Part shown: piece after piece, positions 43,282 through 52,393 of the stretch | Position numbering within the stretch: position 1 is the first letter of the stretch | How the letters are laid out: each line of letters opens with the position of its first letter | From: G963556115 sp963666605 | Lineage (GTDB): Bacteria > Planctomycetota > SZUA-567 | DNA: 64,000 nt | Direction of reading: 5' to 3' | Assembly (NCBI GenBank): GCA_965140405.1 | Contig: OZ223208.1 | Coordinates: 1-64,000, forward strand | Translations under genes and position numbers: made by a program | The notes under the pieces: model-generated | Database searches by the model: none | Seen by the model: the letters and a program-made list of their open reading frames with translations, nothing else | Told to the model about the DNA's origin: nothing

Positions 43282-43856
43282 ACCATCCCCTTCTGACCCT
43301 TCTTTGGAGCCAAATACTTCACTATACTCTCGAGTGATAAAATCATATCTGCCAATCCAAGCCCAGCAACAGCACTCGGCATAGACCATACCAGCGAACT
43401 CTCCATATCCTGCACAACCACCTCTCCGCCAGCCCTCTTGACTTCCTCAGCTCCTTTGACACCATCTATACCCATCCCAGAAAGAACGAGTACGCGTGAT
43501 GCGTCTCTATATACACCGGCAACTGAATCAAACAAAGCATCAATAGAATGAGCCATACGTCCATTCTCAAAAATATTTATCATCACCTCATCACCCTTAT
43601 GCATAACTCTCATATGGCCAAATCCAGGGTATAGATAGATAGTCTTTTCCTCAACAATATCTAGTGACTCACCCACCTTGACCGTATAATCTCCCACTAA
43701 CGGCACAAGTGAACTTCTGAAACATTCAATAGACCTAAGCACAATATGCTGAGTAATAAATATCGGGCAAGAATTAGTTCTACATATCTGAGGCAGAATC
43801 TCTCTTAGTGCTCTAGGGCCACCAAGTGAAGCACCAATCGCTATACTTTTTTTCAT
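43278..43856 (-). CDS. cheB: Stand-alone CheB-type protein-glutamate methylesterase domain
   Basis: Removes methyl groups from receptor glutamates, resetting sensitivity. The 192-residue protein is only the catalytic domain, without the receiver domain of normal CheB. The triad is visible: Ser10 in IGASLGGPRAL, His37 in FITQHIV, Asp131 in LSGMGIDGVKGAEEV. Without a receiver it would not be controlled by CheA phosphorylation in the usual way. It lies between cheA (300 bases upstream) and the phosphatase-like gene it overlaps. Confidence 0.92.
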   Translation of the reverse strand: MKKSIAIGASLGGPRALREILPQICRTNSCPIFITQHIVLRSIECFRSSLVPLVGDYTVKVGESLDIVEEKTIYLYPGFGHMRVMHKGDEVMINIFENGRMAHSIDALFDSVAGVYRDASRVLVLSGMGIDGVKGAEEVKRAGGEVVVQDMESSLVWSMPSAVAGLGLADMILSLESIVKYLAPKKGQKGMV

Positions 43857-44098
43857 ATCAAACTTATCCCTTCAATAAGATCGTCTTTTACTTCTATATA
43901 TAAAAGTATAGCCTGTAATGTTAGAGATAAATTAGCCTAAAGTAAAAATCAGATTTCGCTGTATTATTAATATCACAAAACAACACATAAAACCCAGTTA
44001 AATCGCTACCATTTTAAAATCCTAGCAATTGTCACAGTAACAATTCTAATAGCACCAAGAAATACTCGCTCTCCTACTAGCTAAAGTTAATTTTCCAT
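43857..44098. other. Gap between cheA and cheB
   Basis: About 240 AT-rich bases with no gene. As the cheA terminator is at 44099-44134, the promoter for cheB, the phosphatase-like gene and the MCP gene should lie here. I could not single out its boxes. Confidence 0.4.
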
Positions 44099-44134
44099 AA
44101 AAAAAAGGTGCGACCAGTTACCTAGTCGCACCTT
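44099..44134 (-). terminator. Rho-independent terminator of cheA
   Basis: Perfect 10-bp stem AAGGTGCGAC/GTCGCACCTT, 10-base loop, then eight T residues on the minus strand. Confidence 0.92.
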
Positions 44135-44156
44135 ACAAATCTATAAAACCTGAAAA

Positions 44157-46358
44157 TTATCTCTTAGAATGTGCAAAAACACCTTCAATATCGACTACTA
44201 ATCCGATACTGCCATCTCCCATCACGGCACCACCCTTGATAACATCTAACTCTTCAAATTTCTTGCCCAAATCCTTTAGGACTACAGATTGTTGCCCAAC
44301 AACATCATCAACCATCATACCACAAACCTCATCCTGAAATTCTACAAGGATCACTGTCGCAGAATGAGTCTCTTTACACTCTGCCTCTACTCCAAGGATA
44401 TCATACAGCCTTATCAGCTTGTAAATCTCCCCTCGGACACTCAGCATCTCCCCTTTACCAGTGACCAAGACCATATCCTCTTTAGTAGGACGAACCGCCT
44501 CACGCACATCTGTAATAGGAAGTATATAGCTCCCATTCCCAACCTTGGCTACCAATCCATCAACAACCATAAGGGTTACAGTCATAGGTAGTGTTATCGT
44601 AAAAGTACTTCCCTCACCTAGGACAGTATCTACAGCGATATCACCACCAAGCTTCTCAATGTTAGTTCTGACAACATCCATACCCACACCGCGGCCAGAG
44701 ATCTCAGTTACCTTTTTAGCAGTGGAGACGCCAGCACCAAATATCAATCTTCCTGCCTCGCTATCAGACATAGTCCTAGCTCTCTCTTCAGAGATAATTC
44801 CTTTATCGACAGCCTTCTGCTTCACACGTTCAAGGTCTATCCCAGCACCGTCATCATTTATTGCCAGCGTGAATACTTCTTCTGTAGAAGAAGCGGTTAT
44901 TATCACACTGCCCTCAGGATTCTTCCCTGCTTTAATTCTCTCCTCAGGAGTTTCAATCCCATGATCGACAGAATTTCTAACCATATGTACAAGCGGATCT
45001 TCAAGCCCTTCAATAAGAGACTTATCAACACTTGTCTCTTCGCCAATTATTTCAAGGTTTACTTTTTTATCAGTCTGACTAGCTAATTCACGGATAATTC
45101 GTGGAAGTCTCTGAAGTACAGATTTCAGAGGCAATCGCCTAACAGACATAAGGCTCTTCTGAAGGTTTGTCGACAACTCATTAAAGGAAATATTGGCATT
45201 TTTAAATTCTTGTGAAATAGATCTTACACTTGGGAATGCTTCTAGTTTTTGTTGCAAGTACGCAAATACCTCACTTGCAATAATCAACTCACCCACAAAG
45301 GACATAAAGTTATCTACTTTTTCCTCTTCTACACGTATCGTTTTTCCACCACCATCTTTTTGTTTAGCGCTTCTTTGAATTGGCGCAATATCGCCACCAG
45401 CATCAGGCTTGACCGATTTTTTACTGTCTTGTTCCGTATTCACCTCATCTATAACTGGTATAGAGGCAACTTCTTCACTTGGTGAGTCCCCTTGAGCTAC
45501 AGTAATAGATTTCATTGCGCCTTCATATCTCTCAACAATTAGTGAGCTCATTATATCATCAAACCCAATACCCGCTTCAGAGATAGTCGTGTAGTCACTC
45601 TTCATTGCCCCAATATGTGTAGCAACCGAGGAGGAGTCTATTTCAACAGCAATTCTCTCAAGTGCACTGACCGCATCTACGAAGGCCTCAGACTTTGCTT
45701 GATCCTGCGAATTATCAGTGACATTTTTTACAAATTCTGATATCGTCTCTATATACTCTGTCACCTCTCGATCACCGAGAAGGTATCTCCCACCTCCAAT
45801 ATTTGCAGCAACAGCGGCAAGTTTATGAGTTACCTCTTCAAGAAGCTTATCAACTTCCTTCAGTTGCTGTCTAACTCCCTGGCTCTGATCAAGAGCTATT
45901 ATATCAGTCAACAGTTTCTTTGCTTTTAGTATCTTTACTGAATGATCATCACTATCACTATTGATTAACTCTTCAATCTTGCCTAAAACTTCTGCTTCTT
46001 TTTCTGTAAGTTCAGAGCTATCTTCTTCAGGTGTTGCCCTATCTATCATTGCCCTTAGGCAATCTCCACCAGCCAGGAATATATCTATAATCTCTTCGGT
46101 TACGCTTCTCTTTCCAGACCGAATTTCCTGCAAAAGGCTTTCAAATGAGTGCGAGAATTTTTTAACGTTAAGAAGCCCAAAGAAAGAAGAGTTTCCTTTG
46201 ATTGAGTGGACAGGTCTAAATATTTCATCTACAACCCCAAGGTCATCAGGTTGCTTCTCAATCTGCACAAAGAGTTCATCTAAAGACTGAAGGGCATCAC
46301 TACTTTCAGCGATAAACTCAAAAAACAGATCGTTGTTTATGCCATTTTCTTCATTCAT
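44157..46358 (-). CDS. cheA: Chemotaxis histidine kinase CheA
   Basis: The 733-residue kinase that passes receptor signals to response regulators. The Hpt domain has the phospho-His in RPVHSIKGNSSFFG (His51). A long linker leads to the dimerisation domain, the ATPase domain with LVHMVRNSVDHGIETPEER, NDDGAGIDLE and ISGRGVGMDVVRTN, and a C-terminal CheW-like domain (LPITDVREAVRP). It follows the receiver gene by one base (46359), so the two are coupled. No CheW gene is in the window. Confidence 0.96.
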   Translation of the reverse strand: MNEENGINNDLFFEFIAESSDALQSLDELFVQIEKQPDDLGVVDEIFRPVHSIKGNSSFFGLLNVKKFSHSFESLLQEIRSGKRSVTEEIIDIFLAGGDCLRAMIDRATPEEDSSELTEKEAEVLGKIEELINSDSDDHSVKILKAKKLLTDIIALDQSQGVRQQLKEVDKLLEEVTHKLAAVAANIGGGRYLLGDREVTEYIETISEFVKNVTDNSQDQAKSEAFVDAVSALERIAVEIDSSSVATHIGAMKSDYTTISEAGIGFDDIMSSLIVERYEGAMKSITVAQGDSPSEEVASIPVIDEVNTEQDSKKSVKPDAGGDIAPIQRSAKQKDGGGKTIRVEEEKVDNFMSFVGELIIASEVFAYLQQKLEAFPSVRSISQEFKNANISFNELSTNLQKSLMSVRRLPLKSVLQRLPRIIRELASQTDKKVNLEIIGEETSVDKSLIEGLEDPLVHMVRNSVDHGIETPEERIKAGKNPEGSVIITASSTEEVFTLAINDDGAGIDLERVKQKAVDKGIISEERARTMSDSEAGRLIFGAGVSTAKKVTEISGRGVGMDVVRTNIEKLGGDIAVDTVLGEGSTFTITLPMTVTLMVVDGLVAKVGNGSYILPITDVREAVRPTKEDMVLVTGKGEMLSVRGEIYKLIRLYDILGVEAECKETHSATVILVEFQDEVCGMMVDDVVGQQSVVLKDLGKKFEELDVIKGGAVMGDGSIGLVVDIEGVFAHSKR

Positions 46359-46359
46359 A

Positions 46360-46815
46360 TTATAATTCGTAGCCTGACTTATTATGTGCTATATCAACCA
46401 TCAATCGTCTCCATTTATTCAGCTTGACAGTACAATCAACTACAGCTTTTTTAAGATCATCTAAATCTCTGAGGGGCTTTAAAAAACAGTCATCAGCTCC
46501 TAACCTGAGACAATTAAGAATATTATCCAATGTAACAAATCCTGTGATCATTACAACCTGAATCATACCGTTATATTCTTTTATTCTTCTTAGTAATTCT
46601 ATCCCATCCATTCCAGGCATAGCAATATCAGAGATAACGAGTAAGTAATTATTATTATGTATCATTTTCAAAGCAGAATACGGATCATTTGTTACATCTA
46701 CATCAAAACCTTCAAAGACAAAGTATCGTTTTAAGGTAGTTGTAATATCCACCTCATCATCGACAATGAGTATTTTGATCTTTGAATTGCCAAGGCTACC
46801 ACCCTCAACATCCAT
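46360..46815 (-). CDS. Single-domain response regulator (receiver), upstream of cheA
   Basis: A 151-residue receiver: acidic pair in KILIVDDEVDITTTL, phospho-Asp in LVISDIAMPGMDG, Thr in MITGFVTLD and Lys in CFLKPLRDLDD. A short helical tail (about 125-151) follows with no output domain. Its place directly before cheA suggests a CheY-like role, but the sequence is closer to receivers of NtrC-type regulators. A GGAG-type site precedes the ATG. Confidence 0.88.
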   Translation of the reverse strand: MDVEGGSLGNSKIKILIVDDEVDITTTLKRYFVFEGFDVDVTNDPYSALKMIHNNNYLLVISDIAMPGMDGIELLRRIKEYNGMIQVVMITGFVTLDNILNCLRLGADDCFLKPLRDLDDLKKAVVDCTVKLNKWRRLMVDIAHNKSGYEL

Positions 46816-47005
46816 TTGTATTCTCCTATATCAATTAATACTATTCCAAACCCCACAACAAGTAAAAAAGAGGTCAAATAACTTTGCATTATATCTATTG
46901 TGACCACGACCATAGAACCACAAAGCGATATCGACTATTATGTCAGGTATTCAGTATGCGTTACACACTATTCTAATTGTAGCGCATTAAAAAGCTACCA
47001 ATTAA

Positions 47006-49033
47006 TTATAACAATTCTTCAAGCGTAACCAACACCTTTCTTAAATTACAGGGTAACAATATTATTCTATCAAATCCCATTTCCAGCAGATTACTCTCAT
47101 TTGTATTATCTACTCTACTATCAGCGACTCCGAGTACTCTAACGTTTTTGGTAGAACACTCAGATAATTTCCGGAGAAAGTCCCCACCATCCCTCCCGCC
47201 CCACTTCATATCAAGTATCACAACGTCTGGCTGTACTTCACTTATTCGAGTTAATATACCCTGGTCCCCACCTGCAGTTTCTATTACTTCAAGCTCGCAA
47301 CACTCGGACGCTCTGATCCCTGACTCAAACGATTTAAATACCAAGCTCGGTTCAGCCAGCATCATGACCTTAGGATACTCATTAGTAATAACTTTACCTT
47401 TTTTAGGTTTAGGCAGAGCTAATTCGAATGTTGAACCATTACAATCAGAACTTATCAGTTTGAGGTAACCTCCATGTACCGAGACGATCCCCTCTGATAA
47501 GCTCAAACCTAGACCTGTACCTCTATCAACTGATTTAGTTGTAAAGAAAGGATCAAATATTTTATCTTGAATCTTCTTTGGTATACCCTCGCCGTTATCT
47601 ACGACCTCAACACAAATATCATCACCATTATCATACGCTCTAATACTAATCAACTTGATACTCTGATTCTCTACGGCATCCAATGCATTTAACATAAGAT
47701 TCACAACAACTTGAATCATCTGTTGTAAAGAAGCCACCAGAAGAGGAACTTTGTCTATTTTTTTATCTAAGACTATTCCGTCACTAAGCCTATTAGCAAC
47801 TATAGCTAGAGCTCCATCAATAATATCGTTTATCGAACAGGTATCCATCTTTTCAGAGGCACCGTCAACCCTCGCAAAAGCTCTCAATCCCCTAGTAATT
47901 TTGGCGATTCTCTCTGTACCAACCAGCATATCTTTTAGTAGTATTGGTGTCTCTTCGATAATATACTTAAACCTAGCATCAGAATCCACATCTGGAATCA
48001 AAAGAAGCTTTTCACTTATAATAGCCCAGAATTTTTTGAGTGTCTGAATATTACCTCTGATAAACGTAGTAGGATTATTGATTTCATGAGCAAGCCCCGC
48101 AACAAGAACGCCGAGTGTAGCCATTCTTTCAGCTTTAATCAAGGCATTATTTTTTTCTTCCAAGCTATTGAGAGCCTCTTCAAGTTCAGCAGTATACATC
48201 GTCAGCTTTAGGTTGCTCTCTTTCATCTGCTGTACTAATTTTTCATTGCTCTTTATTAATAATCTATGCTGCATTGCTCTTTCTGCAGCATTTATAACCT
48301 CATTTGCACCACTGAATGGTTTTGTTATATAATCATACGCACCTCTATGAATAGCTTCAGAAGCAGACTTTACCGAAGCATACCCTGTAATAACAATGAC
48401 ATCTACACTAATATTATTATCCTTGATATGCTTTAGTACCTCTAACCCACTTACAAAAGGCATATTTATATCAGTAAAAACAATATCAAAGAAGCCCGTA
48501 CTTACAGCGGTGATAGCCTCTCTTCCATTGGAGGCTCCCAAAACCAAGTATCCCTCATTGAAGAGAATGTCTTCTACATAAATTCTCACAATCTCTTCAT
48601 CATCGGCTACCAATACCCATTGCTTATAAAATTCATCCGAGTGGATATTCTCACTATGCTGTATAAGCACACTCTTTAGACCGTCAAGAAGCATACTCTC
48701 GTAGTCTGATGGCACCGCTCTACCCTCAGCCTCTTTTATTGCTAGAGCGACTCCTAAGCGTAGCGTATCAATAATAATATGACCAATAGAATGGAAGGTT
48801 TCACCAATTTCTTCACCCTTAGCTAAGAACTCAACAATAATACTTGTTGTCAGCGAGACAAAGTCAAAGCCAATTTTCTCAGCTTGTTCTTGTAAATATG
48901 AAAACCGCCTGACCATTGAGAGTATCTGCTGTTTACCGATTTTTTCATTTACATTGGGTATAAAAACTTCGATTTCCGAGAGATACTCAGAAAAAGTTTT
49001 ATCAAATTCCTTATATATTTCTATTTTATCCAT
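47006..49033 (-). CDS. Hybrid sensor: N-terminal helical domain - receiver - histidine kinase - degenerate receiver
   Basis: A 675-residue soluble protein. Residues 1-130 are helical and of unknown fold. A receiver (about 140-260) has WVLVADDEEIV, DIVFTDINMPFVSG and ITGYASV with KPFSG. A coiled coil leads to the kinase: MATLGVLVAGLAHEINNPTT (phospho-His), NLMLNALDAV, DNGEGIPKKIQDKIFDPFFTT and GTGLGLSLSEGIV. The last 115 residues look like a receiver with DVVILDMKW as phospho-site but an altered acidic pocket (MMLAEPS). The ATG at 49033 with GGAG is preferred over a GTG four codons earlier. It heads the che gene run on the minus strand. Confidence 0.88.
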   Translation of the reverse strand: MDKIEIYKEFDKTFSEYLSEIEVFIPNVNEKIGKQQILSMVRRFSYLQEQAEKIGFDFVSLTTSIIVEFLAKGEEIGETFHSIGHIIIDTLRLGVALAIKEAEGRAVPSDYESMLLDGLKSVLIQHSENIHSDEFYKQWVLVADDEEIVRIYVEDILFNEGYLVLGASNGREAITAVSTGFFDIVFTDINMPFVSGLEVLKHIKDNNISVDVIVITGYASVKSASEAIHRGAYDYITKPFSGANEVINAAERAMQHRLLIKSNEKLVQQMKESNLKLTMYTAELEEALNSLEEKNNALIKAERMATLGVLVAGLAHEINNPTTFIRGNIQTLKKFWAIISEKLLLIPDVDSDARFKYIIEETPILLKDMLVGTERIAKITRGLRAFARVDGASEKMDTCSINDIIDGALAIVANRLSDGIVLDKKIDKVPLLVASLQQMIQVVVNLMLNALDAVENQSIKLISIRAYDNGDDICVEVVDNGEGIPKKIQDKIFDPFFTTKSVDRGTGLGLSLSEGIVSVHGGYLKLISSDCNGSTFELALPKPKKGKVITNEYPKVMMLAEPSLVFKSFESGIRASECCELEVIETAGGDQGILTRISEVQPDVVILDMKWGGRDGGDFLRKLSECSTKNVRVLGVADSRVDNTNESNLLEMGFDRIILLPCNLRKVLVTLEELL

Positions 49034-49160
49034 CACAAGCTCCACCCACTATATTAAAGCCTCACACTGAGAAACTATACAAGCAACCTGTGATCAACCT
49101 ATGAGTTACACCTAACAGCTTACAACCATGATGATTCCACATAAAAACCATCAATAAATC

Positions 49161-50150
49161 CTACTTCACTATTTCAAGAATTCGCTTCCACACTTCATAT
49201 GGCAAATCAGCGCCTAGCTGCTGCACAACTTCACTACCGAGCAAAGCGCCTACCTTGGCAGCGTCTTCAATACTTCTTCCTTCAAGCACACCCCAAATAA
49301 ACCCAGCTGCCCAGTAATCTCCTGCACCAGTTGTATCTACTACATTTGCAGCCTTTACCGCTTCTACAAATACAGGGTCAGAACCTCTTTCCTGTAGCCA
49401 TGCTCCATCTGCACCAAGCTTGGCAACAGCAACTCTACAGAGCTTACCCAACTTTTCCAGCGCAATCTTAGGGTCATTACTACCAGTGAAAGCTTTGGCT
49501 TCATCTTCATTTGCAAAGACATAATCGACATAATTCTCAAGTAGCCCTGCTAGAGACTCTCCAGCAGCAGCAACGACCTCAAATGATCCAAGATCCAAGC
49601 TTACCTCACATCCAGCCTGCTTCGCTGTCTCGAGAACTTTTCTAGCTAAAGCCGGATTGAATAGTAGATATCCCTCAATATGAACAAAATCAATGCCAGC
49701 AAAATCTTCCAAAGTAATACTTTGTGGGTCTAGTAACGCAGCTGCCCCTAGGTCTGTTCTCATGGTTCTCTCTGAGTCAGGGGTCACTAAACTCAAACAT
49801 CTCGCTGTATGAATATTATCAATAAATTTAAACCTAGACTCATCGCCACCCGATGCAAGAAGAGTTTTTGCGTAGTACTCACCATCACTATCATTACCAA
49901 GTTGTCCCAAGAAGCTAGCATTTCCGCCAAGGCAGGCAATCGCAAATGAAGTATTCCCTGCAGATCCACCACAAGCTCTTACTACTTCGACATCAATTTT
50001 ATCAAGAATTCCGGCTAATTCATCAGAACTAACCAATTCCATACCACCTTTTTCCCCATCAATACTACTGATAAAGTCTTCGCTAATTTGTGCTAGCATA
50101 TCAACTATAGGAGAACCAACTCCCAGATATTTTTTTTCTGATTTACTCAT
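49161..50150 (-). CDS. PfkB-family carbohydrate/nucleoside kinase (adenosine kinase-like)
   Basis: A 329-residue ribokinase-fold kinase. It begins GVGSPIVDMLAQISED, has the glycine-rich CGGSAGNTSFAIACLGG and GQLGNDSDGEYY motifs, and the catalytic DTTGAGDYWAAGFIWG (Asp near 275). The GSPIVDML start and GGSAGNT are typical of the adenosine kinase-like branch rather than KDG kinase. Substrate cannot be fixed from sequence. No operon partner is evident. Confidence 0.88.
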   Translation of the reverse strand: MSKSEKKYLGVGSPIVDMLAQISEDFISSIDGEKGGMELVSSDELAGILDKIDVEVVRACGGSAGNTSFAIACLGGNASFLGQLGNDSDGEYYAKTLLASGGDESRFKFIDNIHTARCLSLVTPDSERTMRTDLGAAALLDPQSITLEDFAGIDFVHIEGYLLFNPALARKVLETAKQAGCEVSLDLGSFEVVAAAGESLAGLLENYVDYVFANEDEAKAFTGSNDPKIALEKLGKLCRVAVAKLGADGAWLQERGSDPVFVEAVKAANVVDTTGAGDYWAAGFIWGVLEGRSIEDAAKVGALLGSEVVQQLGADLPYEVWKRILEIVK

Positions 50151-50496
50151 TGACTATCTTTCTAAGGTCTTCTATTTATCCCAATTACCCATAAACATTT
50201 AATATAAAAAACAATATAGCCTATTTTACCAAGATATCATTTTTTCAACAACGATATAATTGTTATTTTTAATCTTTTTACTTAATTATTATCAACATAA
50301 GACAACAAATACAAGTTTTTCATAAAAACCTTCAATTAACTGCAATCAAATATTCTTCTTGATAAGTCCAGACTTTAGAAATATACTATTATATAGTACC
50401 ATTAAGTTCCATTATGTTTCAGATATCAATATTTTAGGCATAGCCTTTAAGAATTTGTAAGGCAGCCCGCATAATATTTAACACGAAGGAGCCCCC
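50151..50496. promoter_or_regulatory. Divergent AT-rich intergenic region
   Basis: 346 bases between the PfkB kinase and the HTH/zinc-ribbon gene, with no coding signal. Promoters of both should lie here. AACAA/TTGTT short repeats near 50249-50266 are the only structure I noticed. Confidence 0.4.
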
Positions 50497-50910
50497 ATGC
50501 CTAAAGCAGACAAAGACGAAAGTGAAAATTCGGGCGATTGGCTTACAATTTCGGAGGCGTGCAAATATCTTCAGATTAGCGAACAGACAATGTTCAGATG
50601 GATGAGAAGTGGTAAAATCACTTATTATAAAGTTGGTAAAAGTACTAGATTTAAAGAATCAGACCTGAATAAAGCGGTCGAGAGGGTATCAAGTAGAAGT
50701 ACAATCCCAGATGATATAAACACCTGCAAAGCCTGCGGAAATGATGATTTAATAAGTGGTAGCTTATCCGCTCTTGGAGAGTTGGTATTCAAGCCAGAGG
50801 ACAAAAAATTCTCTGTATGGAAGGACACATCAGTTGGTGTAACTGCATTCTGCTGTAGTAAATGCGGTACTATCACATTGAGAGCTAACGTGGATGATCT
50901 CGAAAAATAA
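50497..50910 (+). CDS. Excisionase/MerR-type HTH protein with C-terminal zinc ribbon
   Basis: A 137-residue protein. Residues 14-60 form an excisionase-family helix-turn-helix (WLTISEACKYLQISEQTMFR, then GKITYYKVGKSTRFKESDL). The C-terminal half has a probable zinc ribbon with Cys77/Cys80 and Cys120/Cys123 (CKAC and CSKC) flanking a short beta region. AAGGAG precedes the ATG. There is no phage integrase near, so it is more likely a house regulator or recruitment factor than a true excisionase. I do not know a named family with this pairing. Confidence 0.78.
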   Translation: MPKADKDESENSGDWLTISEACKYLQISEQTMFRWMRSGKITYYKVGKSTRFKESDLNKAVERVSSRSTIPDDINTCKACGNDDLISGSLSALGELVFKPEDKKFSVWKDTSVGVTAFCCSKCGTITLRANVDDLEK

Positions 50911-50911
50911 A

Positions 50912-50947
50912 CGCTATATTTATATTTGCAATAGAGCAAACATAGCG
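50912..50947. terminator. Imperfect hairpin between the HTH gene and the GH1 gene
   Basis: CGCTAT/ATAGCG and TTTGC/GCAAA pair with an asymmetric internal loop. It sits between the two convergent stops. No T-run, so only a weak call. Confidence 0.35.
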
Positions 50948-51005
50948 CCAGAGTAACAGCATTCCCCTAAAATCGATCAAAATAGCTATTTGAATAAGGT
51001 ATCAA

Positions 51006-52253
51006 CTAAGTATTAAAACCATTCCTACGGGCGATCTCACCATACACACAGCCGCTACGTCTGATATCACGCCTTCTAGTAGGATCATCGAAAGCAACAG
51101 AGACAAGACCAAAGTGCCTAGATAGACCATCTCCCCATTCAAAGTTATCCAGTAGAGACCAGTAGAAGTAACCTCTGAGATCGATACCCTGCTCTATAGC
51201 TTTTTTGCATTGGAACAGGTGTTCTTTTATCTGCCGAACTCTCAGGCCCTCGTCTTGAGTAGCAACGCCATGCCCCGTAACATATATCGGCAGATCATAT
51301 TCTTTTGCAATATCACCAAGACACTCTGGGATCCACTCTGGGTCCTGCTCCCACATATCATCACAGTCCAGATTATGCTTCTTTAGGGCATTCTTTTTCA
51401 TAAAGAGAGGAGATAGCGCAGAGAACCCACGAGTTCTAACCTTACCGTGAAAGTTTACACCAATAAAATCAGCAACTTGATTTCCTTCATAAGTAGTAAA
51501 GCCATCAAGATTTTTTATTCCAAATATCTTCTTTGCCATAGCCGAACTTACAGTATCAACAAAGTGCCATCTTCTTGAAGGATATATCTGCTTTGCTAAA
51601 CAACTAGCACCAACACTGGCTTCAGGGCTGTAATGCTTTATCTCATGATATGCCAGCGCATGAGCTTTCTGCATATTACGTAGCACCATGGAGTAACTTG
51701 ATATACGTCCTCTCTTCCTTGGAGGGAAGACTCCTGCAATATATGCAAGAAAAGCATAACAGTTTGGTTCATTAATAGGAAGCCAATACTTTACTTCATT
51801 ATCTGTAAGTATCACAACCCTACGAACAAAGTCAGCAAATAGCTCTGGACTATCAGGATTTAGCCATCCTCCCATATCACGGAACCATTTCGGACATGCA
51901 TGGTGAAAAAGGGTAAGGAAGGGTTCAATGCCCAAGCTTCTAAGCTCGGCAAGCATCTCCATATATTTAAGTTTTATATCTCGTTCAAGTGGCTCTTTAG
52001 GGCCTGGCTGTAGTCTAGCCCAGTCAAATCCCATCCTATACGCCCCAAGATTCATTGATGCAAGACAATTGAAGTCATACTTATATCTCTGCCAATGCCT
52101 ACTAGCATCATCTGCTTTACTTCCATCTTTAGCGATAAAATCATCCCACTCATTTACCGTATCGCCTTCTACCTGAGTCGGACTGGTTGCGCATCCCCAG
52201 ACAAAATCTTTTGGAAAAGCGATAAAATCGCCATTACTATTTGAGGTAAGCAT
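51006..52253 (-). CDS. Glycoside hydrolase family 1 homologue lacking the catalytic nucleophile
   Basis: GH1 enzymes cleave beta-glucosides with two glutamates. The 415-residue protein has the family start FPKDFVWGCATSPTQVEG, YRMGFDWARLQP, the acid/base motif LPINEPN (Glu near 162), and WSLLDNFEWGDGLSRHFGLV near the end. The nucleophile motif, normally (I/V)TENG, reads VTGHGVAT (about 324): the Glu codon is GGG and the Asn codon CAT. Surrounding sequence is intact, so this is not general decay. Normal retaining hydrolysis should be impossible; a transferase, lectin-like or nucleophile-independent role is open. ATG 52253 with AGGTG is preferred over earlier in-frame starts (52286). Confidence 0.87.
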   Translation of the reverse strand: MLTSNSNGDFIAFPKDFVWGCATSPTQVEGDTVNEWDDFIAKDGSKADDASRHWQRYKYDFNCLASMNLGAYRMGFDWARLQPGPKEPLERDIKLKYMEMLAELRSLGIEPFLTLFHHACPKWFRDMGGWLNPDSPELFADFVRRVVILTDNEVKYWLPINEPNCYAFLAYIAGVFPPRKRGRISSYSMVLRNMQKAHALAYHEIKHYSPEASVGASCLAKQIYPSRRWHFVDTVSSAMAKKIFGIKNLDGFTTYEGNQVADFIGVNFHGKVRTRGFSALSPLFMKKNALKKHNLDCDDMWEQDPEWIPECLGDIAKEYDLPIYVTGHGVATQDEGLRVRQIKEHLFQCKKAIEQGIDLRGYFYWSLLDNFEWGDGLSRHFGLVSVAFDDPTRRRDIRRSGCVYGEIARRNGFNT

Positions 52254-52393
52254 ATTTACACCTATCAAAATTGTCATTCGTAACAACTATAATACACGAA
52301 TTAACTATAAAATTCAAGGGCTCTACCCGATTTAGTAATCAGGCAGAGACCTCAATAAGAGCGAAATTTTCCTGAATTTATCAAGAAACACAA

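Noticed and set aside
44289..46290. Several plus-strand frames opposite cheA
   Set aside because: Antisense shadows without ribosome binding sites or motifs.
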